DNA of 64,000 bases, from the NCBI GenBank assembly GCA_907165135.1, contig OU015567.1, forward strand, positions 9,429,001 to 9,493,000, given 5' to 3'. Origin of the DNA: Oikopleura dioica. Taxonomy: Eukaryota; Chordata; Appendicularia; Copelata; Oikopleuridae. Shown here in pieces: positions 28,589 to 40,700 of this stretch. Every line of letters begins with the position of its first letter. The first letter of the stretch is position 1. A model generated the notes under the pieces. That model did not search any database. It worked only from the letters and a program-made list of their open reading frames with translations, and was not told the origin of the DNA. A program made the translations under genes and the position numbers.

Positions 28589-30730
28589 ATGGAATCGGTA
28601 GTTGAACGGTGTAAGAGAGAGACACATAAGTTCAAGAAATTGTACGACTTCGAATCGGCATACTGGTGGGCAGAGAAATGGTTCTCCTCGTTATTGAGCG
28701 ATGATGAGACTTCTTCGAATGCCAAGAATTTGAACTTGTTTGATTCAAAATGGGTTAACTTTCCAAGTAAGGAAAATCATCCTTTCGTTTCGATAACTTT
28801 TTCCTAGACAATGTAATCGACTCGTCATTGATGGAGCCGCTGGAGGAAATGATCAGCTGTTTGATTCACAATTTTGAGTTCGCTCGAGCTGTTCATTTCA
28901 TCAAGACCAACGGGCTGCACATCAATTCCAAGACCTTCTTCTTGCTCCTTCTTCACTGCCAAGTGCAGCTTCGCGATTGGAATAACGCAGAACAAACTCT
29001 CATCGACTACGATGACAGACTGGTTGGCAAAGCTGATCTGACGAATCTGACAGCATCAGAAGATCCCCAGCAGGCCAGAATCGCCCATTTGAAAGGAGTG
29101 GTTTTCAACGCGCTAGAGAAACGAGAACTGGCAGTCGACGAGTTTAAATTCAGTGTCAAATCGGACGCAACGGCTGTTTCGAGCTTATTGACACTGGCGA
29201 ATAGAAAGATGATGCCGGAGAAAGAAGCTCAGTGTTTTATCGAAGACCTGTTTTCCGATCAGAAGGAAGGAGAGTTGAGAAATGTGTATGAAATGCATTT
29301 GACGCCGACCGAGTATACTCAGAAAGTAAATCAAAAAGAAAATCCACTATCGAATATGTGTTCTATAGGTATTTCTGATTGGTAAAATATTGTTTTCAAA
29401 AAATATTCAGAGAATCTGATTTGGCAAGTAGAAGATCAGATGTCAAAATTTAACAACGACACCGCTTTACGGTTAGTTTTCAAAAACCCTGATCTGATAA
29501 TATAAAATTGAAGGCTCTCTTCAAAACTTATGAAGATTGATCCTTACGACGAGCGAATTCTTCTCAATCACATAGGCCTGCTTGCAGAGTCAGACCAGTC
29601 CAATGAGCTGTATAAACTTGGGCATTTATTGATCGGACTTGATCCAGACAAATGGATCGGTTGGTATTGCGCGGGATGCTATTACATGGTCGTGAAGAAA
29701 CATATGAAAGCTATTGATATGCTTCGAAAGGCGCTGACAAAGGACCCGAATTTTGGGCATGCCTATCTAGCACTCGGGCATGTTTTCAGGTAGGAATATT
29801 AGTTCAAAGTCACTTCTATCATCATCTAGCGAGGAAAAAGAACATGATCAAGCGATGAACTCCTACCTCTCCGCCCAAAGAGTGATGAGGGGCTCGGCGT
29901 TGCCTGATTTATATGTGAGCGTGACCTACAGATCAATAGGAAATTATGAAGATGCACATTCATTCATCAAACAGGCCTACAATTGTGAGCCACAGAATCC
30001 ACTGGTGCTTCATGAATACGGAACGAATCTGATAAAGCTGGAAGATTATGAGGATGCGACCAAGTTTATGAATATGGCGCTGAATATTCTCATGCAGAAC
30101 GCTCGACGCAACCGACAAACTGAATGTAAAATCTGTTTCCTGAATCTTTTTATGAAATTTTTTAGTGTCTCCGAAATGGGCTCCATTGCTCTTTAACCTC
30201 GGCACTGCCTTACGCCACAAGGGAGATTTCAACGAAGCGATAGAACTGCATAAGCGAGCACTTATCCTCAGCTCCAATTCTGCCGAAGCGCATATCATTC
30301 TAGCCACCTCGCTCTTTGCCGATAATTTATTCGAGTCAGTCGAGCAGCTTCAAAACGCAATGACTTACAATCGCCAGGATTCATTTACGAACGATATTTT
30401 GACAAGAGTGATGAATGAACTTGGTAAAGAAGACCATTCGGTGCTGTTTGAAGATTCCAGTGATGAAGAAGACGAGCAAATAAAACCGCTTCCTTCGCAG
30501 CAGGATGTTCAGCAATTCGTAACTCCTCAAAATCGACCGAGACTGCAGGTAGAAAATAACTATCTTTGATTTAAAAAATTATGCGCTCCTAGTCGACTCC
30601 TCGAGAGTTCCAGTTCAATGTTGATGATTCATTCGATATGAGTATCGACGAAGATTCAAACATGGAGGATGGCGAGCGACTCGACAACTCCGGCGATTTA
30701 GACGCGTCTGACGATACATTGCCTCTTTAG
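28589..30730 (+). CDS. CDC16: Anaphase-promoting complex subunit CDC16 (APC6)
   Basis: About seven exons from ATG 28589 to TAG 30730. The protein is made of TPR units. Landmarks shared with CDC16 are the N-terminal FESAYWWAEKW, KMMPEKEAQ, DPYDERILLNHIGLL, DPDKWIGWYCAGCYYMV and NFGHAYLALGHVF. They continue with EKEHDQAMNSYLSAQRVMRG, DPLVLHEYG-like PQNPLVLHEYGTNL, and KWAPLLFNLGTALRHKGDF, and the tail includes PREFQFNVDDSF (human PWDFREFEVE region). APC6 is part of the TPR arch of the APC/C ubiquitin ligase that drives anaphase. The N-terminal third is diverged. Its neighbour MASTL is also a mitotic regulator. Confidence 0.88.
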
Positions 30731-30847
30731 AAGAAACAAAAATGAATACACTCACTGGCACATTTAACATGTTAAACACACATTTCCTTCAATTCAGTTC
30801 AAAAACTGCCAAAATACACTTTTTTACAATCTAAACTCACGAATTTT

Positions 30848-33269
30848 ATGCAGAACATGAACTTGTCGAGCAGTCGATTCGCAAAAACGCTTCTTTCTTA
30901 CAGACTTCAAAGAAGCCTTCATGTCATCTCGCAGTTTATTCCTCCTTCGAGCAGTGAAGTAACTAAATCGGATTTATACGTATCGACACAAGCAGATATA
31001 ACGAGGAGATATTTCGAAGCTTCTGGTAGAAAAGCGCAGTTGAAAATGTTCTCCATCGACGGAATTCCGGCCAGTTTCGCGGATCACATGAAAGAGCTGT
31101 GTATCGAGGGAGTCCCTGAAGAGCCCGCTTTGAATTTTGAAAAAGTTATCCGGTGCGCGCATTTAAAATGATAAAAAAGATTAATATTTTCCTAGTGTTT
31201 TTGATGACCTAAACCAAAAAGGCTTCATCAAAAGAAAGAAGAGGCTCCACTGGGTAGACTCTGGGAATCGTCGATTTACAAACCCCGTCAGTAAGAAATC
31301 CACGGCTCAAGTTCTCGATGGCCATGGCTGTCGCTTGCAAGTTTATCGATATAATTATTTTCTTCTGGACGGAGACGAAGCTATTCAAGTGTTGAATATC
31401 TTCCCAGAGGAGATGTTGACGGAAGGATTCTTGAAGATTCATTCGAAGAATGTAAAATGTGGGCATTTAATTGGAAGAACGCTCGTAAATCCAGCAGGGC
31501 GAGAGCTCCAACTGATTGCGGATGACTCGCTGGAGATAACTGGAGATCCCGTTTCTGTCAGAGATCCTAACTCAATCGAGGTAATTTTCTGCAAGGAACG
31601 ACTTGCTTTCACAATATTTTAAGCCATTCTGTCCTTATAAATCAACGATTTCCAATGAAGACTCGGATTTTTCGGGATGTCAAAGCGTGATTTCACCGAA
31701 TTTATTCAAGAACAAGGGTCAAAAGAAAATACGGAGTGGAAGTACCGTGCGTGTCCTGATTCGGGCGAATGTCTGCGTCCACAAATCGGTGACGCTGTTC
31801 TTTTGTCTTTCAACGAGTCAGTGCGGAATATCTCTCAGCCGGATGGATTTCTCAAGATTCCTAATTGCTCGAATCTCTTCTTTTCTGACGAGTTTATCTC
31901 CGCTTCTTGCATATACGACGGCAACGGGATTTTCTCGGCGGATCCAAAGGTGGTTGATCTTACTCGGATATTGAATTCTACAGAACGAGGAACACGTGAT
32001 CTTGCTGAATCTGATAAAACAAGAACAATTAAAGTGATCAACGACAACTTCGAAGTGCTCGAGGATCAGAAAGAAATCTGCAGATGGCTCATGTTTTCTG
32101 ACGTATCAAATAAATTCGATGAAATGGATTCGAACTATAAACCTATTGAACCAATCGAAAAACTAACAAAGCTGCAAAATCAAATCAGAAAAGTATGCAA
32201 GTTGATTGAGAAGATACATCAAAATCACGGAGAATGTAGCGCTGACTCTGCTCATTTGGGCGGACTCGACAAGTTGTTCATGGCAAGATTCGTTCAAATG
32301 GCTGACAATCTTCATAATTCTGTCGAGGAAAATAACTTTGATAACTTCACCAACGAATTAGCGAACTTCTGGTTCAAAAGCATTTCTTGGAGAAACAAGG
32401 GTTACAAAGACTACGCAATACCGCTGATGTCGAAACCAAACGATGCAAGTAGAGCAGTTTTCCATCAATTTGCTTCCGTCGTGGATAATTATTTGCGATT
32501 TTTACGTCTTATTCTTCCTTCTTTCGCTGACGAAATGCGAGCACATCTCCCGATGTCTGTTCGAAAAGATGATGAGTTGTTTCCAGTTGAGAAGGCGAAG
32601 ATGGTGCTCGAGCATTTGCCAGTTGATTACATCGAGGGATCGCATGAAATGGCACGGGCTGTGGTGTCGAGCGTTAATAACTTCGTGGTGCTCCTTGAGT
32701 CGGCCAATAAACTAGAAGGTGCGTAAGAGGAGATCTTTGTGCTTACTTATCCTGTTTAGTAAATATTTTGGAGTATGGAACTGCCATCGGTAGCGCAATC
32801 AACGAATTCCCCCAAATCATCTCGAAAGATGCGACCTGCAAAGTGAAGTATACAAAGCTCGCTGATCACATGTTCTTCGAAGATATGTTCTCACCTTATG
32901 ATGGATATTTGACATCGAATGAAGAGGCTTGTGGAAATGCGTTCTATCTAGTTATTAACATCTCTGGGATGGAATACCTTTTGCCAAGACAGCATAACTT
33001 GATCAAAAAGCTCAACAGAAATATAGAATATGCGGAGATGGATCTCAAAACTATAAGAAAAAGGATAGCGACACTTGAAGGAACCAAAAGAACAGGTATT
33101 TCATCACACTCTTACAAACGCTCATTGATTTTTAGAAACGAAAGCTTACAAAGACTGTATGAAAAAGCATCAAAAGATGATGTACGAGCAAGAAAAGTGG
33201 ATGATCAAGAAGACAAAAGTTCAACAGATCATAAACTGCATCGAAGATTCATCCTTTGCTGAGCCATAA
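30848..33269 (+). CDS. Degenerate valyl-tRNA-synthetase-like protein, probably mitochondrial
   Basis: Exons: 30848-31152, 31196-31580, about 31686-32718, about 32760-33095 and the last exon to TAA at 33269. The junction at 31580/31686 is inferred from frame. The first 30 residues are basic and amphipathic (MQNMNLSSSRFAKTLLSYRL), which suggests mitochondrial import. NQKGFIKRKKRLHWV and GRTLVNPAGRELQLIADD recall the ValRS catalytic and editing segments. The ANFWFKSISWRNKGYKDY and VVDNYLRFLRLILPSF segments match the class Ia anticodon-binding domain. A coiled coil (HNLIKKLNRNIEYAEMDLK) resembles the ValRS tail. No HIGH or KMSKS motif is visible where expected, and the protein is about 250-300 residues short. 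It could be a non-catalytic paralogue or an extremely diverged VARS2. Confidence 0.5.
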
Positions 33270-33335
33270 GACGGCAACGAAAAACTGTACATGTGACTCT
33301 TCCTTGATTTCAAAATTCTTTCATTTCAGACCAAG

Positions 33336-35640
33336 ATGCCCCCAAAAAGAGGGAATAAAAAGACGACAAGCTCCAAGAGATCTTCAGAGCTGTCGTTATC
33401 TGCGATGATTTTGATGAGTGTTTCTATCCAATCACTCTCGATGGGCCAAAGTGTCTCCTACCGATTGCGAATCGACCTACTCTTGCATATGTCCTCGATA
33501 ATCTTGTTTTTCGATGCAAATTCCAGGAGATCCTTCTCGTCTCCAACAAGTATGGAAATGTCATCCAAAAATTTGTTCAGTCGAACTACAAAGGTAACTT
33601 CATCTGAGATTAACCAAAACTGTCAGTTTCTAGTGAACAACATCTGCAAAATTGAGTATCTTTCTTCTTCCGAGTTCGAGTCTGTCGGTGATATTTTCCG
33701 ATGTTTCGATCGAGATAACATGGTTTCGAAAGGTATCCGAATATTTTTTAACTTCCTAACCTTACTAAGAGCAACCGTTCGTTCTTCTCTCCGGAAGTGT
33801 GGTCACCAACGTCAATATCCGTCGCGTTTTTGATGACTTTCTAAGAGTCACCGCAGCCAATCCAAATGCTGTCCTTCACATGGCTCTTTCAAAATGCTCA
33901 CTATCTGACGATCAGAGTTATTTCATTGCCCACGACGACGGCAAAAAGGTTTTATCATTCAGGAGCCCTGGACCCCCTAACCAACCATTCGACGTTGAAG
34001 CTGGTATTTTCAAGGTATGTAAAAAGCCTGATCTAAGCTCATAGACAATTTCTAGTCCAAAATCCGAAAGCGTGTGCAGCTTCGTCTCGACCTGCGCTCG
34101 GCTGGCTTCTTCATCTGCTCTCCCAAAACTCCAAGTATTTTCGCTGATCCAGCAAATCTCGATCTTCAGTCCATGAACGATTTCGTGAAGCAAACTCTTG
34201 ACGACGAGCACATGGGTATTGGAACCAGCGAAGTCTTCTTTTCCCTTATCAAAGAGGATGAGTTTGGCGATGTCGTCACATCGCTGGACAGAATGAAGTT
34301 GATAACAGAAGCTGTCTTTAACCGAGTGATTTCTCCCTTCACTCCTGCTTACCAGTTCCGAGCGAAACAAGTTTCCTCGTATCAGACAAAGAAATCAGAG
34401 AATTATCGAGGCGAGCGAGTGCGTCTTTCTCCAACAGCAATCATTGAAAAGCGATGTGTTCTTGGCAATGGCGTCGAAGTCGGCGCTGGTTCCTTCGTAA
34501 CGAATTCAAGCATCGGCGATGACTGCAAAATAGGCGATAATGTTCGAATTGAAAACTGCGTTATCGCGCCTGGCGCTAAGATAGAGTCGTCGTGTGTTAT
34601 CAAAGGGTCTTTCTTTGGCAAAAATGTATCGATCTACGAAGGCTCCAAGATCGCTTCCCGCTCTGTCATCAGCCACAATGTTGCCATGAAGATTATTTCG
34701 GAGAAGCCGGTAATTTTGAGCTGCGGAGATGAAGAAGAGGTGGACGATTTCGCAGACTTGACGGCGCTGTCGATTGATGATGTTAGTTTTGAAGGAACCA
34801 TTGACGGTACGGCTTTTCTCTTGTATTTTCCAATTTAACTTTGCACTCTTTAGGCAAAGAGATTTTAATTTGGGCGCACGACGAGGACATTGATAAGGCG
34901 GATGATCTTGCTAAGATCGATTTCGAGTCCACTGCCGAGCAACTTTGGAGCGGAGTGAAGATCGAGGAGGAAGAAAAATCTCACGAAACGAACTCCCTAA
35001 ATTCAGAGGACGAAGAAGAATCCGACGAAGAAAGCTTTGATGAGGAAAAACAAAGGCAAAAGAACTTGGTGCTTTTCAACAACGAAGTCAAGGAATCAGT
35101 GACAAGATGTATTCGAGAGAAACTTTCTTCTGCTGATGTTGTCCCGGAAATAACAGGCATGCGAAAGCTCTTTCATTTTTCTTTCAATGATTAGGTTCCC
35201 GAAACTCGTACGCAGTTGAAGTTCCTCAAATTGTCAGAGCCATTGGTCTCGCTATTTATGGCCTGTCGAAAGAAGATGAAAAATTCTCGATTCAAAAGTT
35301 CCAAACTCATGTGAAACAATTAAAAGACATGCTCGGAAACTTTCTCTGTCCAAATGAAAACCCAAATGTGAAGATGCAAATGGAGTTCTTGCAGTTTGTT
35401 AATGAAGAGTTTGACACGACAAAACTGTTAACCCAAAAGGTAATCGACAAGCAGTATGTCTTGATAACCTTGGTAATCTAGGTTCTGATGGTTTTGTACA
35501 ACACTGACTTGTTGGATGAGCGCGTTATTCTTCACTGGAATGATAAGTTTGAAATCAAGGAGGAACTCAAAGAGAATATCGTCAAATTCATCGAGTATTT
35601 GGAGGAAGATGATGAATCATCAGAAGAAGAATCCGATTAA
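33336..35640 (+). CDS. EIF2B5: Translation initiation factor eIF2B subunit epsilon
   Basis: The ATG at 33336 follows TTCATTTCAG|ACCAAG, a likely trans-splice acceptor. MPPKRGNKK reads in one frame. The conserved nucleotidyltransferase start (DDKLQEIFRAVVICDDFDE, then LDGPKCLLPIANRP) reads in another, so an apparent 1-base loss lies near 33357-33362. Downstream exons are intact. They encode FVLLSGSVVTNVNIRRVF, the left-handed beta-helix (SIGDDCKIGDNVRIENCVI), an acidic linker, and the catalytic W2/HEAT C-terminus (KVLMVLYNTDLLDERVILHW) with its acidic tail EEDDESSEEESD. eIF2B-epsilon is the guanine-nucleotide exchange subunit for eIF2 and a control point of translation. It starts 66 bp after the preceding gene. 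Confidence 0.9.
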
Positions 35641-37034
35641 AGTTCATTATTTCTGTCTATTAGGCAAAACTAGGCAAATAAATATTGAAAATATCGTATC
35701 TCTTCTTTTGGGCAACAATACATTGTATGCCCTGAGATTTGCTAATAAAAAATTGTTATTCTTATAGCATCATCTTCATCATACTCAGGGGCAAAAAAAA
35801 AAGCTTGTGCGTACACGAATCCGGGTCAGGCAAGGTAAAACAAGCTTTATTTCCGTCAAATTAGAACCAATTTATGGCACTGAACAGAGATTTTTTAGCT
35901 CTGACGGAGAAAAATAAGTCATCAACCGAATCGACTGACTTCCCGAGTTCTGCCACAAACTAGTTCTTGCTGCTACCTATATCATGCGCATTTCTCTTTC
36001 TCCGCCAAATGATAAGTCTTTAAGTTTGACATTTTCGTTAGATTTTTCGCAAATTTTCAATTTATAAGAAATACCGCAGCTTTCACGTAGAGGTTCACTA
36101 TCGTAATCGGGGTTGATTGAGGAATTCTCATGTCACAGAAAATCGCGGCACATACTTGTCCCGAACAAGTGCCTCTCAAAGTCCTGTGTTCTCCGCAAAG
36201 GCCTATAATTTCGTAAAATGATTGATAGCCGCTCTCAGTTTCTCCCAAGCAAGGAGACACCTGCTCATAGTTTATGAAATCAGGGTGTTTACATATCAAC
36301 TAGATTTACAAGAATTATTTTTTTGCAGCGCTGGCATGAATTTCTTCTCGGCTTATCTTTTTACTTATCTTATCGCGTGTTAAAAATATTTTTACTCGAG
36401 CTCCGGGTCTTTTCACATGCAAAAGGCTACCTTTCTGTGGGAGACAATTTTTACTTTAGATTTTTGTGGTAAAGGACAGTGCGGGATTAAATTTATTCTC
36501 TTTCATAATGAAATTAATTAGCTTTTGAGAAATCGTCTTCATATGAGAGAGATCATTTCTGCCAGAAATCATCATAAATTTAAAAAACATACAGAAATAC
36601 CAGGTATATTGATTTCTCGTTTCTTAGAAGACCTGGTCGTATTCGTAAAATACCAATATTTAGTTCTGTTGGTTAGTTTTAAGCCAATTCTAAGTCAGTC
36701 AGTCTGTTGTATTGAAAGTCGAGCTCTTTGCGGTTCATGTAAAAATTACTTTTGCGTTTTCTAATCCCTCGGAGAAGCCAAAAGAATGAGCCGATGAGGA
36801 GTGCTGATATCGGGGCTCGGCGGGTGACCGGCCCTGAGCTGCCAAAACAGTACCCCGCTGCGCCTACCGAGCGATAGGAGAGCGAGAAGGGCCCCACCCG
36901 TCAAGCAATAAAAAGAGCAATCTGGAATAAGGGAAGATTATCGTGGAGATCTCGACGGGAGCAGAATAAGAAAAGTAAAGAGATTTGAATTTTGAAGAAA
37001 TTATAATGGAAAAATGGGAAATTTGATTGAGAAA
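35641..37034. other. Intergenic region
   Basis: About 1.4 kb without a supported gene. The EIF2B5 poly(A) signal AATAAA is at about 35679. A GC-rich island (about 36781-36900) contrasts with AT-rich surroundings and may be the promoter of the next gene. Short open frames on both strands have no recognisable content. Confidence 0.35.
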
Positions 37035-37316
37035 ATGGGCTGTTTTGGTAAGTAATTCAGAATTATTAATTCAAAAGACGAAAATTCATTATAATGAAAT
37101 TTTAATTTACCATTTCCCATACGATCAATTATTTGATTTCCAGGACAAAATGCGGAAAATGAAGATAAAAACGCAATGGTTGAATACGCATCCGCCACGT
37201 TACGTGATACAGAATCCACGGCTTCTTTTGGACAATTCATAAACCCAAATGATGTTGCTCGCAACCCGAAAATGCTCAAACGTTTCTGCAGCTTCCGACA
37301 TGTCCACGAGGGCTAG
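37035..37316 (+). CDS. Tiny protein with MGCF lipidation motif
   Basis: Two exons, 37035-37047 and 37144-37316, joined in phase 1 across a 96-bp GT-AG intron. The product is about 61 residues. It begins Met-Gly-Cys-Phe, a classic dual N-myristoylation and palmitoylation start, and continues GQNAENEDKNAMVEY and TESTASFGQFINPND, ending RFCSFRHVHEG. The first coding exon is only 13 bp. I do not recognise the family. A membrane-anchored adaptor is plausible from the motif alone. Confidence 0.5.
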
Positions 37317-37742
37317 ACCTTTTATTAGGCTTGTCTAAAACTTCCACAGAATGCTACTAATACCGCAATATTTAATAAATAGAACGAGTGCTTGATTTAC
37401 TTCAAAATAAAGATTCAAACTTGAAAAACGATCTGTCGCTTCTGAAAACATTCGTAAAAGTTGAACTATGAATTGAATGTATTTCGTGTTTTTGAAGTAG
37501 TAAAGGGTTATTCTTTGATTTGAGCATTCTTTTGATTCATTCAAATGTAACGGGTTCGGGCGATTGCTTCGAAATCCTGAAATAATTAACGTTAATCCTT
37601 TGATGGCATAACAGAGTGAGAAAGAAATCTATTCTACTTCTTCCAGAGTGAATATAACCGGCCGTGTTTATTACAAAATGCGTTACAAAATGGCCATTTG
37701 TCAACCGTTAATTTGCTCAACTGCTTATCGCAATGAATTGAA
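37317..37742. other. Spacer between convergent genes
   Basis: 426 bp, AT-rich, between the + strand MGCF gene and the end of the - strand PLAT-like gene. Nothing else seen. Confidence 0.3.
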
Positions 37743-40700
37743 TTACCATTTTTCAACCGGGAAGATCTTCGCCAAAGTCCAGTTTACTTTTGAATCGGCC
37801 GCCATTCGGCAAAGCTGTACTTGGATTTGATGACAGTACCAGCGGACGCAATCTTCTGTCCACAGGACACCGCCAATTATGCTGCCAATGTCTTTTCCCC
37901 CGAAATCGAAGCATGTAACTTCAAAGTCGTCAGTTTCTTGCTTGAAGCGTTTCTCCGCTTCGGAGGATAAGTGAAGGATTTTTGAAGTTTTTCCATCACT
38001 AGAAATAATTTCATCGGATGTGTTTTTAACGACGAATCAGTATTAATTATTTATTTACTCACCTGCCACGCAACCTCAAGAAGCTTCTTCTACCGATTTC
38101 TGATCGCGCAGGAGAATACACATAAACACGGTACTTCACTCCCGGGGTCAATGTAAGCGGCTTCACGTTTCGGGAGAGCTGTTTGCAAACAGGAAACATA
38201 ATAGTCCCGCGGCACGATAGCTTCTTTAGCAAGATGTGCTCACAATACCAGGTGTCAGACGGCGCCAGATGAGAAAGATCTTAATAAACAGTATGAACGA
38301 CGAACTTTTCAAAGAAGGCTAACCTAATGATACTTGATCCACATTTGGGATCATTTCTTTATCCTTAAGGGGGTAGAAACAGCTTTTGCCAAAGATGGAA
38401 TTTTAAAAATTTTTTTAAAGATTTTGATAACCCAATGCATGAAGAATATAATTTTTATCAAAAACTTTATTCTAACTATGTTGGAACGCCTTTAAAATTG
38501 CCCTAAAAATTGAAATTTTGGCGCAAATTTGAGTTTTTCGAAATTTAGCGATAGTTAAAATCGTTTAATAAGGGGATAAACGCGAAAATTATAGATTTGC
38601 TTTGATCACATGATCATCTTGAATAATTTTGTTAGGACCATAACTTAAGGGTATCACGAAGAAATGGTCTTTAAAATTGAAAATTTTGAAAATTTGAAAC
38701 ACAAGTTTCAATCGGCCTCGCAACATTATCATTTTTTGACATTACGCAATTTCAATCATAGATGCTCCTAGAAAAAGTATTGAACTTTCTTAAAATGAGA
38801 TTAGAAATTCTCGGTTAATCACATGACTCGAGATAATCGTGCTTGAAAATGGGCAAAAATCGGCATTTTCGACGAGATGGGTTGATGTTTCGCTCTCTAC
38901 CGCTTAACTGGGTAAACAAAAAATAATTTTAAAAACAGATGTTCTTAGATCTAAGATAAATCTAACTAAAATCGAAGAGCAAATTAAATAATCTAAGGTT
39001 TGCTGAGCTTGGGCGCCGTTCAAAAACCGGCTTTTTTCAAAAAAGCTGTTTCTACCACCTTAAAATGGATCGTATCAATCCGATTCCCTGTGAGCGCTGG
39101 AACTTGTAGCCGGGCCATCACTGTATTTTGTGTTCGAAGAGCGAGATTTACTGTACTTTCTGGTGACAGAGATATGTTCTGATTCGATATTGACATGACC
39201 CAAGTTTGCTTTGTTAGGTTGAAAATTTTAAAGTGTAAGTCATTTAAAACACGGAAATGTGAAAAATCTAAGAACTTATAAAAGTAACTTTTATGGTCTT
39301 TGATCAACCTATTCTCAGATTGTCTTTCAATAAAGGAGCTCCTCACTCCGCCAGACCTCGATCTCGTAATAAACCCAACACGGGCGCTGGATGATCCTGG
39401 TAAAGTCTTCGCAATATCATCCCAAGAGGTTGAAAGCTTGAGGAAGGATTCTCGATCACTTGTGCAAAGCTCCACTCTGTGCTGATATTCTTGCCCTTCC
39501 GGTTTGAACTTGATCCAATCGTTGATTTCAAACAAAATTCTCTTGTCGAATTGTATCCTTAATTCGCTTTGATCCAGTACTTCGTTGCGCGACTTTTGAA
39601 TATTAATCTTTTCGAGATAGAGGTCTTAATAAATATTTTAACTATGATAAACTTGTCAATTTTCTACCTGCGCCAGCGTTTCCCTCGTCTAAATAAAGCA
39701 CAACTTTCTCAATCAGCCCAAGATTTTTGTCATAGAAATCAGTCTCAATTTCAGACCCGACCCTCAAGGCCTTCGTATTGAGCTCATGAACTTGCGAGCT
39801 TGTTCGTGATCCAATAAGCTTGATCGATAGCTTAAATTGATAGACTAACATACAAACGGTGCGTAACTCACTTACTTTGACAGCATCTTTTCTCAACTTT
39901 TGGCCAGTCATTAGAAAAACTTTGTATTGGAAGCCTTTGAGCGCGAGCATCCTATTCCCAGATTGCTAATAATTGCCGGTTTTTAGCAACATCGGAGTTT
40001 CTTCTACCTGTATATTTGTGAGCAAAATAGGACTGGAGCTATCCGGTATGATCTGCACCCAATCAATTGGAATTGAACGTGTCACATTGTCAAAGAGCAC
40101 TTTCTGAACCTTTCCAATCGGCTCCAAATCAACGCATAAGTACTGCAACTCTCCGGTGAGCTTCCCATTTATCGCGATGGGATTAGACCAATCTTTAGTG
40201 CCAATTAGCGTCATTAGGATGCCGTTGAAGCCCTCCGTAGATAATTGACCGCATGTCTGAAAATTTTCTAACTATCTGATCGAAGTTACCTTTGTATCAT
40301 TTGCATAAATATTTTTAATTCTTACCTTGATCCGGATCCAATATTTTATCTTCCTTTTCGGCGAGTCAAAGTTTCTGTTCATTCTTGTTTTCTCTTGCTT
40401 GAGATTGCCTTCCTAAATAAAATCGTTCAATCTTGTCTCAGTTCATAATGCATAGGTTCCAGTTGAGCCAATATATTTCTCAAGAGAAATGGATCTGGAC
40501 AGTGGGCTGCCAGAAGCCGCTCTAGTGCAGCGCAGTTTTGTAAATTATTGAGCGACACGGGGTCGGACTGGGCAATCGGGGAAAAACGAGAGAGAGAGAG
40601 AGAGCCGCCGACTTACAAGAATTCCCACGGGTAGGCAGCCAGAAAGCAGTGAATTTAGACCAGATGAGAAGTCTACGGCGGTTTTATGAGAAATTCGATT

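Larger units (their letters stand above)
27048..35640 (+). other. Putative four-gene operon: MASTL, CDC16, ValRS-like, EIF2B5
   Basis: Four genes on one strand are separated by about 129, 117 and 66 bp, far less than the surrounding spacers. Three of the four starts sit close behind pyrimidine tracts ending in AG. Larvaceans are known to transcribe operons resolved by spliced-leader trans-splicing. Co-transcription here is inference. The products combine mitotic control and translation, a mix often seen in larvacean operons. Confidence 0.5.

Noticed and set aside
33336-33833. The 165-codon frame starting MPPKRGNKKTTSSKRSS as a separate gene
   Set aside because: After the first nine codons the conserved EIF2B5 sequence is in a different frame, and this frame has no family content.
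36781-36900. GC-rich block checked for a tRNA or other structured RNA
   Set aside because: No cloverleaf, anticodon arm or known RNA motif found. Treated as possible promoter sequence only.
38369-39059. A transposase gene inside the TTAA element
   Set aside because: The interior is AT-rich with stops in all frames and no DDE-type motif, so it is non-autonomous.
40588-40605. (GA)n run, and the (CA)n run near 19727
   Set aside because: Ordinary short microsatellites with no link to a gene or element.
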